Below, piece after piece: positions 1-13,000 of a DNA stretch of 64,000 nucleotides (positions are counted from its first letter, which is position 1; each line of letters starts with the position of its first letter). Under the pieces are notes generated by a model. That model had not been told where the DNA came from, did no database searches, and saw nothing but the letters and a program-made list of their open reading frames with translations. Source of the DNA: Muscardinus avellanarius (Eukaryota; Chordata; Mammalia; Rodentia; Gliridae). The DNA is taken from positions 116,487,441-116,551,440 of the forward strand of contig OY726559.1 of the NCBI GenBank assembly GCA_963383645.1, read 5' to 3'. Position numbers and translations under genes: made by a program.

Positions 1-3
1 CAC

Positions 4-10
4 TATAAAA
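4..10 (+). promoter_or_regulatory. HRNR: TATA box of hornerin gene
   Basis: TATAAAA lies at the extreme left edge, about 25-30 bp before the likely cap site and about 75 bp before a good splice donor. A TATA box followed by a very short noncoding exon 1 is the usual arrangement of S100 fused-type genes. Upstream enhancer sequence is outside the window. The transcription start itself is inferred. Confidence 0.75.
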
Positions 11-33
11 AGGTCACTATCCCCAACTAACAG

Positions 34-84
34 CACCCTGCAAGCTGCTTCAGTCTTTATCCTGCTGTTCCTCTGGTGAACTAG
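34..84 (+). other. HRNR: HRNR exon 1 (noncoding 5'UTR), start approximate
   Basis: The exon ends in CTAG followed by the donor GTAAGA at 85-90. Its start is inferred from TATA spacing. It contains no ATG in a useful frame. A short untranslated first exon followed by an exon carrying the start codon is standard for the filaggrin/hornerin/trichohyalin family. Confidence 0.6.
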
Positions 85-902
85 GTAAGAGAAAGGGATA
101 AGTTCTATTCATGGGTACTTGGGGCTATAATTTATGAAAGTCAAAGATGTGCTCTAAAGCAAAGCACAGGATATCAGCCTTTTTAGTATGCTCTTGGGAA
201 CTTTGGTATAAGTCTCACTTTATTTGTAAGAAAATGAAGTAATGACTAAACTGTATTCCTTTCTTTGGGGTCTTTAAGATCATGGAAATCTAATTATCCA
301 CTATGTAGTTTGCTTCTTTTACTGCTGAGGATTTTTCTCTGTTGTATAACCAGTAAGGCCTGAAGGTAATGAAAACAGAGGCTAAATATGATAGTAGCTA
401 ACCCCCCACCCCAGTTCATCTCAGATAGGCCTGTGGTTGTCTTCACCACTTTATCTACTTGCCCTAGCCTAGAAGTCTCAACTGGTACTACTCAGTTGGA
501 GTCAGGCATGCCATGCAAATGATGAACCCATGCCCTGCAGTATGATAGCTGGGACCTAGAAAGAAACTAGGGAAGTGGCTAGATTGGCACATTCAGGATT
601 TCCACAACTCCAGAGAAAACGGTTTTGTGCCTTTTTCCTCTGAAGGTAGAAGCAGGGACCCCAAAACAAAGCCTTCGCACCTATATTTAGAAATGGAAAT
701 AAGATACACATATCCTGTTCATATTTCATTACTTCCTTGTTACATGGCTTAAGTGAGTTATTCAACTCTGAACTAGTTCTTGATTACAATAGGATGAAGT
801 TAATCATGACTGAAAATTACTATTAAAGACTGGAAATATTTATACATTTGAGCAAAAAAGAGAGAGAGAAATAATAAAAGATAGCCTTTCTCCTCCCTCT
901 AG
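85..902 (+). other. HRNR: HRNR intron 1
   Basis: The intron is bounded by GTAAGA (85) and a pyrimidine tract with acceptor AG at 901-902. I recognise no repeat or additional coding sequence inside it. It may hold regulatory sequence, but nothing specific is visible. Confidence 0.6.
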
Positions 903-1062
903 GTTAACTTAAATTTGCATAAAGATGCCTCAACTCCTACAAGGCATTGTCACTGTCATTGATGTGTTCTACCACTATACCACCAAGCATGGGGAGTGTA
1001 ACATGCTGAACATGGCATCTCTAAAAGAACTTTTGGAAAATGAGTTTCAACAAATTCTGAAG
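903..1062 (+). other. HRNR: HRNR exon 2 (start codon and first EF-hand)
   Basis: A pyrimidine-rich acceptor precedes 903, the ATG is at 925-927, and the donor AAG|GTAAGAAT falls after 1062. The coding part is exactly 46 codons (phase 0) and begins MPQLLQGIVTVIDVFYHY, the N-terminal half of the S100 domain. The open reading frame of exon 3 starts upstream of its first Met (2696), so this exon supplies the true start. Confidence 0.9.
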
Positions 1063-4000
1063 GTAAGAATCCAATGCTGAGGCCGAATTCTACAATTCTC
1101 TTCTTCATTCCTCCTGCCTTTTCATCACATATGCCAAATATCCATAGAGGACTTTCCCTAGTTGGTAATAGAGAAAAGGGTTTGGTAGGCTTGAGATACC
1201 ATCAAAAGTTGACCCATAATAGTTTCTATAACATGACTGTAATAAATGATCCTACCAAATTTTAAATTTTAAGATTTTAAAATTTCCTCTCTACAGAAGC
1301 TATTTTTATCATCCTCTGAAACCCTGCAAAGTAGGTGAAACACATCTTTCTTTTGTCTTCTTTTAGTCTGAAATATTCATGCCACTCCTCACTTCTGAGA
1401 TTATGGTACTGTAAGGCCTCTCTGTTCAGGAAACTGACACTTATCTCCAAATCACAAAAGATAATGACCTTAAATTGTCATCTTTAGAAGTAAATATTTG
1501 GAGTTTAAACCTAGCTCTTACGTTTCAATTCCCTAAACTCAACTGCCTGCTCAATATTGTTATCTAGATTCCCATGGACATCTTAAGTGTGTCAGATAGG
1601 AATCTCATCATCTTCCCCTCTAAACTCATTCCTTTTCCTTTTTGCACAAGATAGATACCTGGTACCTTTCTTGATTTTCTCATCTCAGCAGGTACTACCA
1701 CCTTTCAAACTTCATCAAGTTCATCAAAAGACATTAAAACAACCCATTTCTATCACTATTGTCAGCACTCGAGTTTAGGCTGCCTACTTCTAACCTCAAC
1801 ATTAAATGTTCAAAATCCTTCAATAGATTTCATCTGCTATCATCTGGGTGGTATAAAGTCCAAAATTCCTTAACATGACTTAAAACTTATGATCTAGTCC
1901 CTATTTATTTCTCTAGCCACAACTCTCAACTCCTTGGACTCATATCTATCAAAGTAGAATTTTCTCAGTTCTTTGAATAAGCCATACCCTCCCTCTCCTC
2001 TAGCCTTTTTTATATCATTCCCTCTGACTGTAATGTTTTATGCTTCACTTTTACTTTCTATCCCATCATGTAGCTAATTCAAATGCATCCTTCAAATAAC
2101 ATTACATTCTCTCATTAACCTTCGTTGGACCCCATCAGTGGTTCCTCTCTGATGTACTAAGAGAAACCTTATCACAATGGACTGTAATTAAAACTATGCA
2201 TATCTGACCCATTAAAATTTAAGTTTCACTTTGTCAGAACCAATTCACTGCTTTATCCCCGAACATAATACAATGCTAGGCTGACAACGGATACATAAGA
2301 AAACCTTATTGAATGAACTGATTAATTACTCAGTTGGATAAAGTTATATATAACTTATGCAGGTATCCAAAATTTTTCTTTATAAGTTAGCTATCGCCAT
2401 TTGATCATTCTTTAACAAAAATAATTGGCCATCTTGGTCTCTTTCATGATGTTATATCCTTCTCTAGATACTTCTCACTGCAGTATTCATTGCACATTCC
2501 TTCTCTCTTTCTGCTCAGAGGAGGGCAATCCAAAAAAAAGGACTGTATGGTTGAGTTCCACCTACACATGCCAAACATTCATATTTCTGCAGCCTTCCTC
2601 CAACTGGTTAGCTGGTGTGAACTTCTACTAACAAAGATGACCTCTCCATTTGCTCCTTACAGAATCCAGATGATCCTGACACTGTAGATATCATCATGCA
2701 AAGTCTGGATCAAGACCAAAACAACAAAGTGGATTTTAATGAGTATCTCCTAATGATATTCAAGCTGGCTCAGGCTTGTAATAAAATCATTGGCCAAGAT
2801 TATTGCCGAGCTTCAGGGTCAAAGCAGAAAGATCACAGTCACCAGCACCAAGAGGAACAAAGTGAAACAGAAGAAGAGGAAGGAAATGAAACCTCTTCTC
2901 GTTATTCAAGTTCTAGCGCAGGAGAGAATGACTCCTATTCCAGGGGCTCCAGAGGAAGCATTGAACATAGGTCTAGGTCCACCTCTAGAAAACTGAAGCA
3001 CCAAAGAAGTTTGCCTAGTTCGGGGCAAAGGAAAAGCTCTGGGGAAAGGAAAAAGTCAAGTTCAAGCCACTTTGAGGATAATGAGCAAAACAACCAAGGC
3101 TCTCATCAACAAAAAAGAAGTTGCTCAAATGAATTCTCAAGTAATAAACAACAAAGTAAGAAATCAGGCCAGGACTCTGATAAGCAGCATAAAAGATTCA
3201 GCTCAGAAAGTTGTGAAGAACACTGGTCAAATTCAAATAACTCTACTGGAAGTGGTTCTGAGGCTGGCTCAAGGCAGCCATCTAAACAGAGATGGCAAGA
3301 ACCAAACACCAGATCTCAATCAGAAGAAGACAGCGAAGAACAAGGAAACCATCCTAACTCTAACAAGTCTACCGATTATACAAAACATAAAACAAGCTCA
3401 GGCCAATCATCTGGTGAGAAAAAATATAGATCCAGTTCAAAGAGTCAATCACAGAACTGCGAAAATCAAAAGAAAAGATCTGGATCAAAAGAATCCCCGA
3501 CTTTTGAAAGATGTGGATCTGAAAGACAAGGATCAAATTCTGGCCATTCAGCAAAAGAAAATCAACAAAGACAGAGCTCAAAAGAACCTATAACAAAACA
3601 ATCATCCACTGCAAGTCACTCTTCAACATGTGGTAAAAAATTATCCACTTCAGGTGACTCATTGAGCAAGAGAAAACAGAGATCAGAATCAAGAGAATCT
3701 ACTGGTTCCGAACACTATGGATCTGGCTCAGAAGAGTCTTATGGCACAAGTCAGCATGGATATGGCTCAGGAGAGTCTTCAGGCTTGGGCCACAAGGGAT
3801 CTGGCTTAGGTCAGTCCTCTAGCAAAGAACAGTATGGTTCTTCATCAGGACAGTCATCCAGCCGTGGTGGTCGGCAGGGCTCCAGCTCAGGTCGGTCTTC
3901 TAGGCAAAGGACACACAGGTCAGGTTCCAGAGAATCTACTGGTTCAGAGCACTACGCGTCTGGCTCAGAAGAGACTTCTGGCTCGGGTCGGCATGGATAT

Positions 4001-7000
4001 GGCTCAGGTGAATCCTCTAGTAGAACACAGCATAGTACCAACTCAGGACAGTCATCCAGCTGTGGCCGTCATGGGTCCAGCTCTGGTCACACTTCTACCC
4101 ATGGCCACCAGGGAACTGGCTCTGGTCAGTCTTCCAGCTCTGGCCACCAGGGGTCTGGATCAAGCAGGTCTTCCAGCCAGAGGCCACAGGGCTCTGGTTC
4201 AGCTCAGTCTTCCAAGCATGGCCAGGGTGCGTCTGGCTCAGAACAGTCTTCCCACACTGGTCAGTATGGCTACGGCTCAGGAGAGTCTTCAGGCTTGGGC
4301 CACAAGGAATCTGGCTTAGGTCAGTCCTCTAGCAAAGAACAGTATGGTTCCTCATCAGGACAGTCATCCAGCCGTGGTGGTCGGCAGGGCTCCAGCTCAG
4401 GTCGGTCTTCTAGGCAAAGGACACACAGGTCAGGTTCCAGAGAATGTAATGGTTCAGAGCACTACACGTCTGGCTCAGAAGAGACTTCTGGCTCAGGTCG
4501 GCATGGATATGGCTCAGGTGAATCCTCTAGTAGAACACAGCATAGTACCAACTCAGGACAGTCATCCAGCTGTGGCCGTCATGGGTCCAGCTCTGGTCAC
4601 ACTTCTACCCATGGCCACCAGGGAACTGGCTCTGGTCAGTCTTCCAGCTCTGGCCACCAGGGGTCTGGATCAAGCAGGTCTTCCAGCCAGAGGCCACAAG
4701 GCTCTGGTTCAGCTAAGTCTTCCAAGCATGGCCAGGGTGCGTCTGGCTCAGAACAGTCTTCCCACACTGGTCAGTATGGCTACGGCTCAGGAGAGTCTTC
4801 AGGCTTGGGCCACAAGGGATCTGGCTTAGGTCAATCCTCTAGCAAAGAACAGTATGGTTCTTCATCAGGACAGTCATCCAGCCGTGGTGGTCGGCAGGGC
4901 TCCAGCTCAGGTCGGTCTTCTAGGCAAAGGACACACAGGTCAGGTTCCAGAGAATCTACTGGTTCAGAGCACTACGCGTCTGGCTCAGAAGAGACTTCTG
5001 GCTCGGGTCGGCATGGATATGGCTCAGGTGAATCCTCTAGTAGAACACAGCATAGTACCAACTCAGGACAGTCATCCAGCTGTGGCCGTCATGGGTCCAG
5101 CTCTGGTCACACTTCTACCCATGGCCACCAGGGAACTGGCTCTGGTCAGTCTTCCAGCTCTGGCCACCAGGGGTCTGGATCAAGCAGGTCTTCCAGCCAG
5201 AGGCCACAGGGCTCTGGTTCAGCTCAGTCTTCCAAGCATGGCCAGGGTGCGTCTGGCTCAGAACAGTCTTCCCACACTGGTCAGTATGGCTACGGCTCAG
5301 GAGAGTCTTCAGGCTTGGGCCACAAGGGATCTGGCTTAGGTCAGTCCTCTAGCAAAGAACAGTATGGTTCTTCATCAGGACAGTCATCCAGCCGTGGTGG
5401 TCGGCAGGGCTCCAGCTCAGGTCGGTCTTCTAGGCAAAGGACACACAGGTCAGGTTCCAGAGAATCTACTGGTTCAGAGCACTATGCGTCTGGCTCAGAA
5501 GAGACTTCTGGCTCAGGTCGGCATGGATATGGCTCAGGTGAATCCTCTAGTAGAACACAGCATAGTACCAACTCAGGACAGTCATCCAGCTGTGGCCGTC
5601 ATGGGTCCAGCTCTGGTCACACTTCTACCCATGGCCACCAGGGAACTGGCTCTGGTCAGTCTTCCAGCTCTGGCCACCAGGGGTCTGGATCAAGCAGGTC
5701 TTCCAGCCAGAGGCCACAGGGCTCTGGTTCAGCTCAGTCTGCCAAGCATGGCCAGGGTGCGTCTGGCTCTGAACAGACTTCCCACACTGGTCAGCATGGC
5801 TACGGCTCAGGAGAGTCTTCAGGCTTGGGCCACAAGGGATCTGGCTTAGGTCAGTCCTCTAGCAAAGAACAGTATGGTTCCTCATCAGGACAGTCATCCA
5901 GCCGTGGTGGTCGGCAGGGCTCCAGCTCAGGTCGGTCTTCTAGGCAAAGGACACACAGGTCAGGTTCCAGAGAATCTACTGGTTCAGAGCACTACACGTT
6001 TGGCTCAGAAGAGACTTCTGGCTCAGGTCGGCATGGATATGGCTCAGGTGAATCCTCTAGTAGAACACAGCATAGTACCAACTCAGGACAGTCATCCAGC
6101 TGTGGCCGTCATGGGTCCAGCTCTGGTCACACTTCTACCCATGGCCACCAGGGAACTGGCTCTGGTCAGTCTTCCAGCTCTGGCCACCAGGGGTCTGGAT
6201 CAAGCAGGTCTTCCAGCCAGAGGCCACAGGGCTCTGGTTCAGCTAAGTCTTCCAAGCATGGCCAGGGTGCGTCTGGCTCAGAACAGTCTTCCCACACTGG
6301 TCAGTATGGCTACGGCTCAGGAGAGTCTTCAGGCTTGGGCCACAAGGGATCTGGCTTAGGTCAATCCTCTAGCAAAGAACAGTATGGTTCTTCATCAGGA
6401 CAGTCATCCAGCCGTGGTGGTCGGCAGGGCTCCAGCTCAGGTCGGTCTTCTAGGCAAAGGACACACAGGTCAGGTTCCAGAGAATCTACTGGTTCAGAGC
6501 ACTACGCGTCTGGCTCAGAAGAGACTTCTGGCTCGGGTCGGCATGGATATGGCTCAGGTGAATCCTCTAGTAGAACACAGCATAGTACCAACTCAGGACA
6601 GTCATCCAGCTGTGGCCGTCATGGGTCCAGCTCTGGTCACACTTCTACCCATGGCCACCAGGGAACTGGCTCTGGTCAGTCTTCCAGCTCTGGCCACCAG
6701 GGGTCTGGATCAAGCAGGTCTTCCAGCCAGAGGCCACAGGGCTCTGGTTCAGCTCAGTCTTCCAAGCATGGCCAGGGTGCGTCTGGCTCAGAACAGTCTT
6801 CCCACACTGGTCAGTATGGCTACGGCTCAGGAGAGTCTTCAGGCTTGGGCCACAAGGGATCTGGCTTAGGTCAGTCCTCTAGCAAAGAACAGTATGGTTC
6901 TTCATCAGGACAGTCATCCAGCCGTGGTGGTCGGCAGGGCTCCAGCTCAGGTCGGTCTTCTAGGCAAAGGACACACAGGTCAGGTTCCAGAGAATCTACT

Positions 7001-10000
7001 GGTTCAGAGCACTACGCGTCTGGCTCAGAAGAGACTTCTGGCTCGGGTCGGCATGGATATGGCTCAGGTGAATCCTCTAGTAGAACACAGCATAGTACCA
7101 ACTCAGGACAGTCATCCAGCTGTGGCCGTCATGGGTCCAGCTCTGGTCACACTTCTACCCATGGCCACCAGGGAACTGGCTCTGGTCAGTCTTCCAGCTC
7201 TGGCCACCAGGGGTCTGGATCAAGCAGGTCTTCCAGCCAGAGGCCACAGGGCTCTGGTTCAGCTCAGTCTTCCAAGCATGGCCAGGGTGCGTCTGGCTCA
7301 GAACAGTCTTCCCACACTGGTCAGTATGGCTACGGCTCAGGAGAGTCTTCAGGCTTGGGCCACAAGGGATCTGGCTTAGGTCAGTCCTCTAGCAAAGAAC
7401 AGTATGGTTCTTCATCAGGACAGTCATCCAGCCGTGGTGGTCGGCAGGGCTCCAGCTCAGGTCGGTCTTCTAGGCAAAGGACACACAGGTCAGGTTCCAG
7501 AGAATCTACTGGTTCAGAGCACTACGTGTCTGGCTCAGAAGAGACTTCTGGCTCAGGTCGGCATGGATATGGCTCAGGTGAATCCTCTAGTAGAACACAG
7601 CATAGTACCAACTCAGGACAGTCATCCAGCTGTGGCCGTCATGGGTCCAGCTCTGGTCACACTTCTACCCATGGCCACCAGGGAACTGGCTCTGGTCAGT
7701 CTTCCAGCTCTGGCCACCAGGGGTCTGGATCAAGCAGGTCTTCCAGCCAGAGGCCACAGGGCTCTGGTTCAGCTCAGTCTGCCAAGCATGGCCAGGGTGC
7801 GTCTGGCTCTGAACAGACTTCCCACACTGGTCAGCATGGCTACGGCTCAGGAGAGTCTTCAGGCTTGGGCCACAAGGGATCTGGCTTAGGTCAGTCCTCT
7901 AGCAAAGAACAGTATGGTTCTTCATCAGGACAGTCATCCAGCCGTGGTGGTCGGCAGGGCTCCAGCTCAGGTCGGTCTTCTAGGCAAAGGACACACAGGT
8001 CAGGTTCCAGAGAATCTACTGGTTCAGAGCACTACGCGTCTGGCTCAGAAGAGACTTCTGGCTCGGGTCGGCATGGATATGGCTCAGGTGAATCCTCTAG
8101 TAGAACACAGCATAGTACCAACTCAGGACAGTCATCCAGCTGTGGCCGTCATGGGTCCAGCTCTGGTCACACTTCTACCCATGGCCACCAGGGAACTGGC
8201 TCTGGTCAGTCTTCCAGCTCTGGCCACCAGGGGTCTGGATCAAGCAGGTCTTCCAGCCAGAGGCCACAGGGCTCTGGTTCAGCTCAGTCTTCCAAGCATG
8301 GCCAGGGTGCGTCTGGCTCAGAACAGTCTTCCCACACTGGTCAGTATGGCTACGGCTCAGGAGAGTCTTCAGGCTTGGGCCACAAGGGATCTGGCTTAGG
8401 TCAGTCCTCTAGCAAAGAACAGTATGGTTCTTCATCAGGACAGTCATCCAGCCGTGGTGGTCGGCAGGGCTCCAGCTCAGGTCGGTCTTCTAGGCAAAGG
8501 ACACACAGGTCAGGTTCCAGAGAATCTACTGGTTCAGAGCACTACGCGTCTGGCTCAGAAGAGACTTCTGGCTCGGGTCGGCATGGATATGGCTCAGGTG
8601 AATCCTCTAGTAGAACACAGCATAGTACCAACTCAGGACAGTCATCCAGCTGTGGCCGTCATGGGTCCAGCTCTGGTCACACTTCTACCCATGGCCACCA
8701 GGGAACTGGCTCTGGTCAGTCTTCCAGCTCTGGCCACCAGGGGTCTGGATCAAGCAGGTCTTCCAGCCAGAGGCCACAGGGCTCTTGTTCAGCTCAGTCT
8801 TCCAAGCATGGCCAGGGTGCGTCTGGCTCAGAACAGTCTTCCCACACTGGTCAGTATGGCTACGGCTCAGGAGAGTCTTCAGGCTTGGGCCACAAGGGAT
8901 CTGGCTTAGGTCAGTCCTCTAGCAAAGAACAGTATGGTTCTTCATCAGGACAGTCATCCAGCCGTGGTGGTCGGCAGGGCTCCAGCTCAGGTCGGTCTTC
9001 TAGGCAAAGGACACACAGGTCAGGTTCCAGAGAATCTACTGGTTCAGAGCACTACGCGTCTGGCTCAGAAGAGACTTCTGGCTCAGGTCGGCATGGATAT
9101 GGCTCAGGTGAATCCTCTAGTAGAACACAGCATAGTACCAACTCAGGACAGTCATCCAGCTGTGGCCGTCATGGGTCCAGCTCTGGTCACACTTCTACCC
9201 ATGGCCACCAGGGAACTGGCTCTGGTCAGTCTTCCAGCTCTGGCCACCAGGGGTCTGGATCAAGCAAGTCTTCCAGCCAGAGGCCACAGGGCTCTGGTTC
9301 AGCTCAGTCTTCCAAGCATGGCCAGGGTGCGTCTGGCTCTGAACAGACTTCCCACACTGGTCAGCATGGCTACGGCTCAGGAGAGTCTTCAGGCTTGGGC
9401 CACAAGGGATCTGGCTTAGGTCAGTCCTCTAGCAAAGAACAGTATGGTTCTTCATCAGGACAGTCATCCAGCCGTGGTGGTCGGCAGGGCTCCAGCTCAG
9501 GTCGGTCTTCTAGGCAAAGGACACACAGGTCAGGTTCCAGAGAATCTACTGGTTCAGAGCACTACGCGTCTGGCTCAGAAGAGACTTCTGGCTCGGGTCG
9601 GCATGGATATGGCTCAGGTGAATCCTCTAGTAGAACACAGCATAGTACCAACTCAGGACAGTCATCCAGCTGTGGCCGTCATGGGTCCAGCTCTGGTCAC
9701 ACTTCTACCCATGGCCACCAGGGAACTGGCTCTGGTCAGTCTTCCAGCTCTGGCCACCAGGGGTCTGGATCAAGCAGGTCTTCCAGCCAGAGGCCACAGG
9801 GCTCTGGTTCAGCTCAGTCTTCCAAGCATGGCCAGGGTGCGTCTGGCTCAGAACAGTCTTCCCACACTGGTCAGTATGGCTACGGCTCAGGAGAGTCTTC
9901 AGGCTTGGGCCACAAGGGATCTGGCTTAGGTCAGTCCTCTAGCAAAGAACAGTATGGTTCTTCATCAGGACAGTCATCCAGCCGTGGTGGTCGGCAGGGC

Positions 10001-13000
10001 TCCAGCTCAGGTCGGTCTTCTAGGCAAAGGACACACAGGTCAGGTTCCAGAGAATCTACTGGTTCAGAGCACTACGCGTCTGGCTCAGAAGAGACTTCTG
10101 GCTCGGGTCGGCATGGATATGGCTCAGGTGAATCCTCTAGTAGAACACAGCATAGTACCAACTCAGGACAGTCATCCAGCTGTGGCCGTCATGGGTCCAG
10201 CTCTGGTCACACTTCTACCCATGGCCACCAGGGAACTGGCTCTGGTCAGTCTTCCAGCTCTGGCCACCAGGGGTCTGGATCAAGCAGGTCTTCCAGCCAG
10301 AGGCCACAGGGCTCTGGTTCAGCTCAGTCTTCCAAGCATGGCCAGGGTGCGTCTGGCTCAGAACAGTCTTCCCACACTGGTCAGTATGGCTACGGCTCAG
10401 GAGAGTCTTCAGGCTTGGGCCACAAGGGATCTGGCTTAGGTCAGTCCTCTAGCAAAGAACAGTATGGTTCTTCATCAGGACAGTCATCCAGCCGTGGTGG
10501 TCGGCAGGGCTCCAGCTCAGGTCGGTCTTCTAGGCAAAGGACACACAGGTCAGGTTCCAGAGAATCTACTGGTTCAGAGCACTACGCGTCTGGCTCAGAA
10601 GAGACTTCTGGCTCAGGTCGGCATGGATATGGCTCAGGTGAATCCTCTAGTAGAACACAGCATAGTACCAACTCAGGACAGTCATCCAGCTGTGGCCGTC
10701 ATGGGTCCAGCTCTGGTCACACTTCTACCCATGGCCACCAGGGAACTGGCTCTGGTCAGTCTTCCAGCTCTGGCCACCAGGGGTCTGGATCAAGCAGGTC
10801 TTCCAGCCAGAGGCCACAGGGCTCTGGTTCAGCTCAGTCTTCCAAGCATGGCCAGGGTGCGTCTGGCTCTGAACAGACTTCCCACACTGGTCAGCATGGC
10901 TACGGCTCAGGAGAGTCTTCCGGCTTGGGCCACAAGGGATCTGGCTTAGGTCAGTCCTCTAGCAAAGAACAGTATGGTTCTTCATCAGGACAGTCATCCA
11001 GCCGTGGTGGTCGGCAGGGCTCCAGCTCAGGTCGGTCTTCTAGGCAAAGGACACACAGGTCAGGTTCCAGAGAATCTACTGGTTCAGAGCACTACGCGTC
11101 TGGCTCAGAAGAGACTTCTGGCTCAGGTCGGCATGGATATGGCTCAGGTGAATCCTCTAGTAGAACACAGCATAGTACCAACTCAGGACAGTCATCCAGC
11201 TGTGGCCGTCATGGGTCCAGCTCTGGTCACACTTCTACCCATGGCCACCAGGGAACTGGCTCTGGTCAGTCTTCCAGCTCTGGCCACCAGGGGTCTGGAT
11301 CAAGCAGGTCTTCCAGCCAGAGGCCACAGGGCTCTGGTTCAGCTCAGTCTTCCAAGCATGGCCAGGGTGCGTCTGGCTCAGAACAGACTTCCCACACTGG
11401 TCAGCATGGCTACGGCTCAGAAGAGTCTTCAGGCTTGGGCCACAAGGGATCTGGCTTAGGTCAGTCCTCTAGCAAAGAACAGTATGGTTCTTCATCAGGA
11501 CAGTCATCCAGCCGTGGTGGTCGGCAGGGCTCCAGCTCAGGTCGGTCTTCTAGGCAAAGGACACACAGGTCAGGTTCCAGAGAATCTACTGGTTCAGAGC
11601 ACTACGCGTCTGGCTCAGAAGAGACTTCTGGCTCGGGTCGGCATGGATATGGCTCAGGTGAATCCTCTAGTAGAACACAGCATAGTACCAACTCAGGACA
11701 GTCATCCAGCTGTGGCCGTCATGGGTCCAGCTCTGGTCACACTTCTACCCATGGCCACCAGGGAACTGGCTCTGGTCAGTCTTCCAGCTCTGGCCACCAG
11801 GGGTCTGGATCAAGCAGGTCTTCCAGCCAGAGGCCACAGGGCTCTGGTTCAGCTCAGTCTTCCAAGCATGGCCAGGGTGCGTCTGGCTCAGAACAGTCTT
11901 CCCACACTGGTCAGTATGGCTACGGCTCAGGAGAGTCTTCAGGCTTGGGCCACAAGGGATCTGGCTTAGGTCAGTCCTCTAGCAAAGAACAGTATGGTTC
12001 TTCATCAGGACAGTCATCCAGCCGTGGTGGTCGGCAGGGCTCCAGCTCAGGTCGGTCTTCTAGGCAAAGGACACACAGGTCAGGTTCCAGAGAATCTACT
12101 GGTTCAGAGCACTACGCGTCTGGCTCAGAAGAGACTTCTGGCTCAGGTCGGCATGGATATGGCTCAGGTGAATCCTCTAGTAGAACACAACATAGTACCA
12201 ACTCAGGACAGTCATCCAGCTGTGGCCGTCATGGGTCCAGCTCTGGTCACACTTCTACCCATGGCCACCAGGGAACTGGCTCTGGTCAGTCTTCCAGCTC
12301 TGGCCACCAGGGGTCTGGATCAAGCAGGTCTTCCAGCCAGAGGCCACAGGGCTCTGGTTCAGCTAAGTCTTCCAAGCATGGCCAGGGTGCGTCTGGCTCT
12401 GAACAGACTTCCCACACTGGTCAGCATGGCTACGGCTCAGGAGAGTCTTCAGGCTTGGGCCACAAGGGATCTGGCTTAGGTCAGTCCTCTAGCAAAGAAC
12501 AGTATGGTTCTTCATCAGGACAGTCATCCAGCCGTGGTGGTCGGCAGGGCTCCAGCTCAGGTCGGTCTTCTAGGCAAAGGACACACAGGTCAGGTTCCAG
12601 AGAATCTACTGGTTCAGAGCACTACGCGTCTGGCTCAGAAGAGACTTCTGGCTCAGGTCGGCATGGATATGGCTCAGGTGAATCCTCTAGTAGAACACAG
12701 CATAGTACCAACTCAGGACAGTCATCCAGCTGTGGCCGTCATGGGTCCAGCTCTGGTCACACTTCTACCCATGGCCACCAGGGAACTGGCTCTGGTCAGT
12801 CTTCCAGCTCTGGCCACCAGGGGTCTGGATCAAGCAGGTCTTCCAGCCAGAGGCCACAGGGCTCTGGTTCAGCTCAGTCTTCCAAGCATGGCCAGGGTGC
12901 GTCTGGCTCAGAACAGTCTTCCCACACTGGTCAGTATGGCTACGGCTCAGGAGAGTCTTCAGGCTTGGGCCACAAGGGATCTGGCTTAGGTCAGTCCTCT

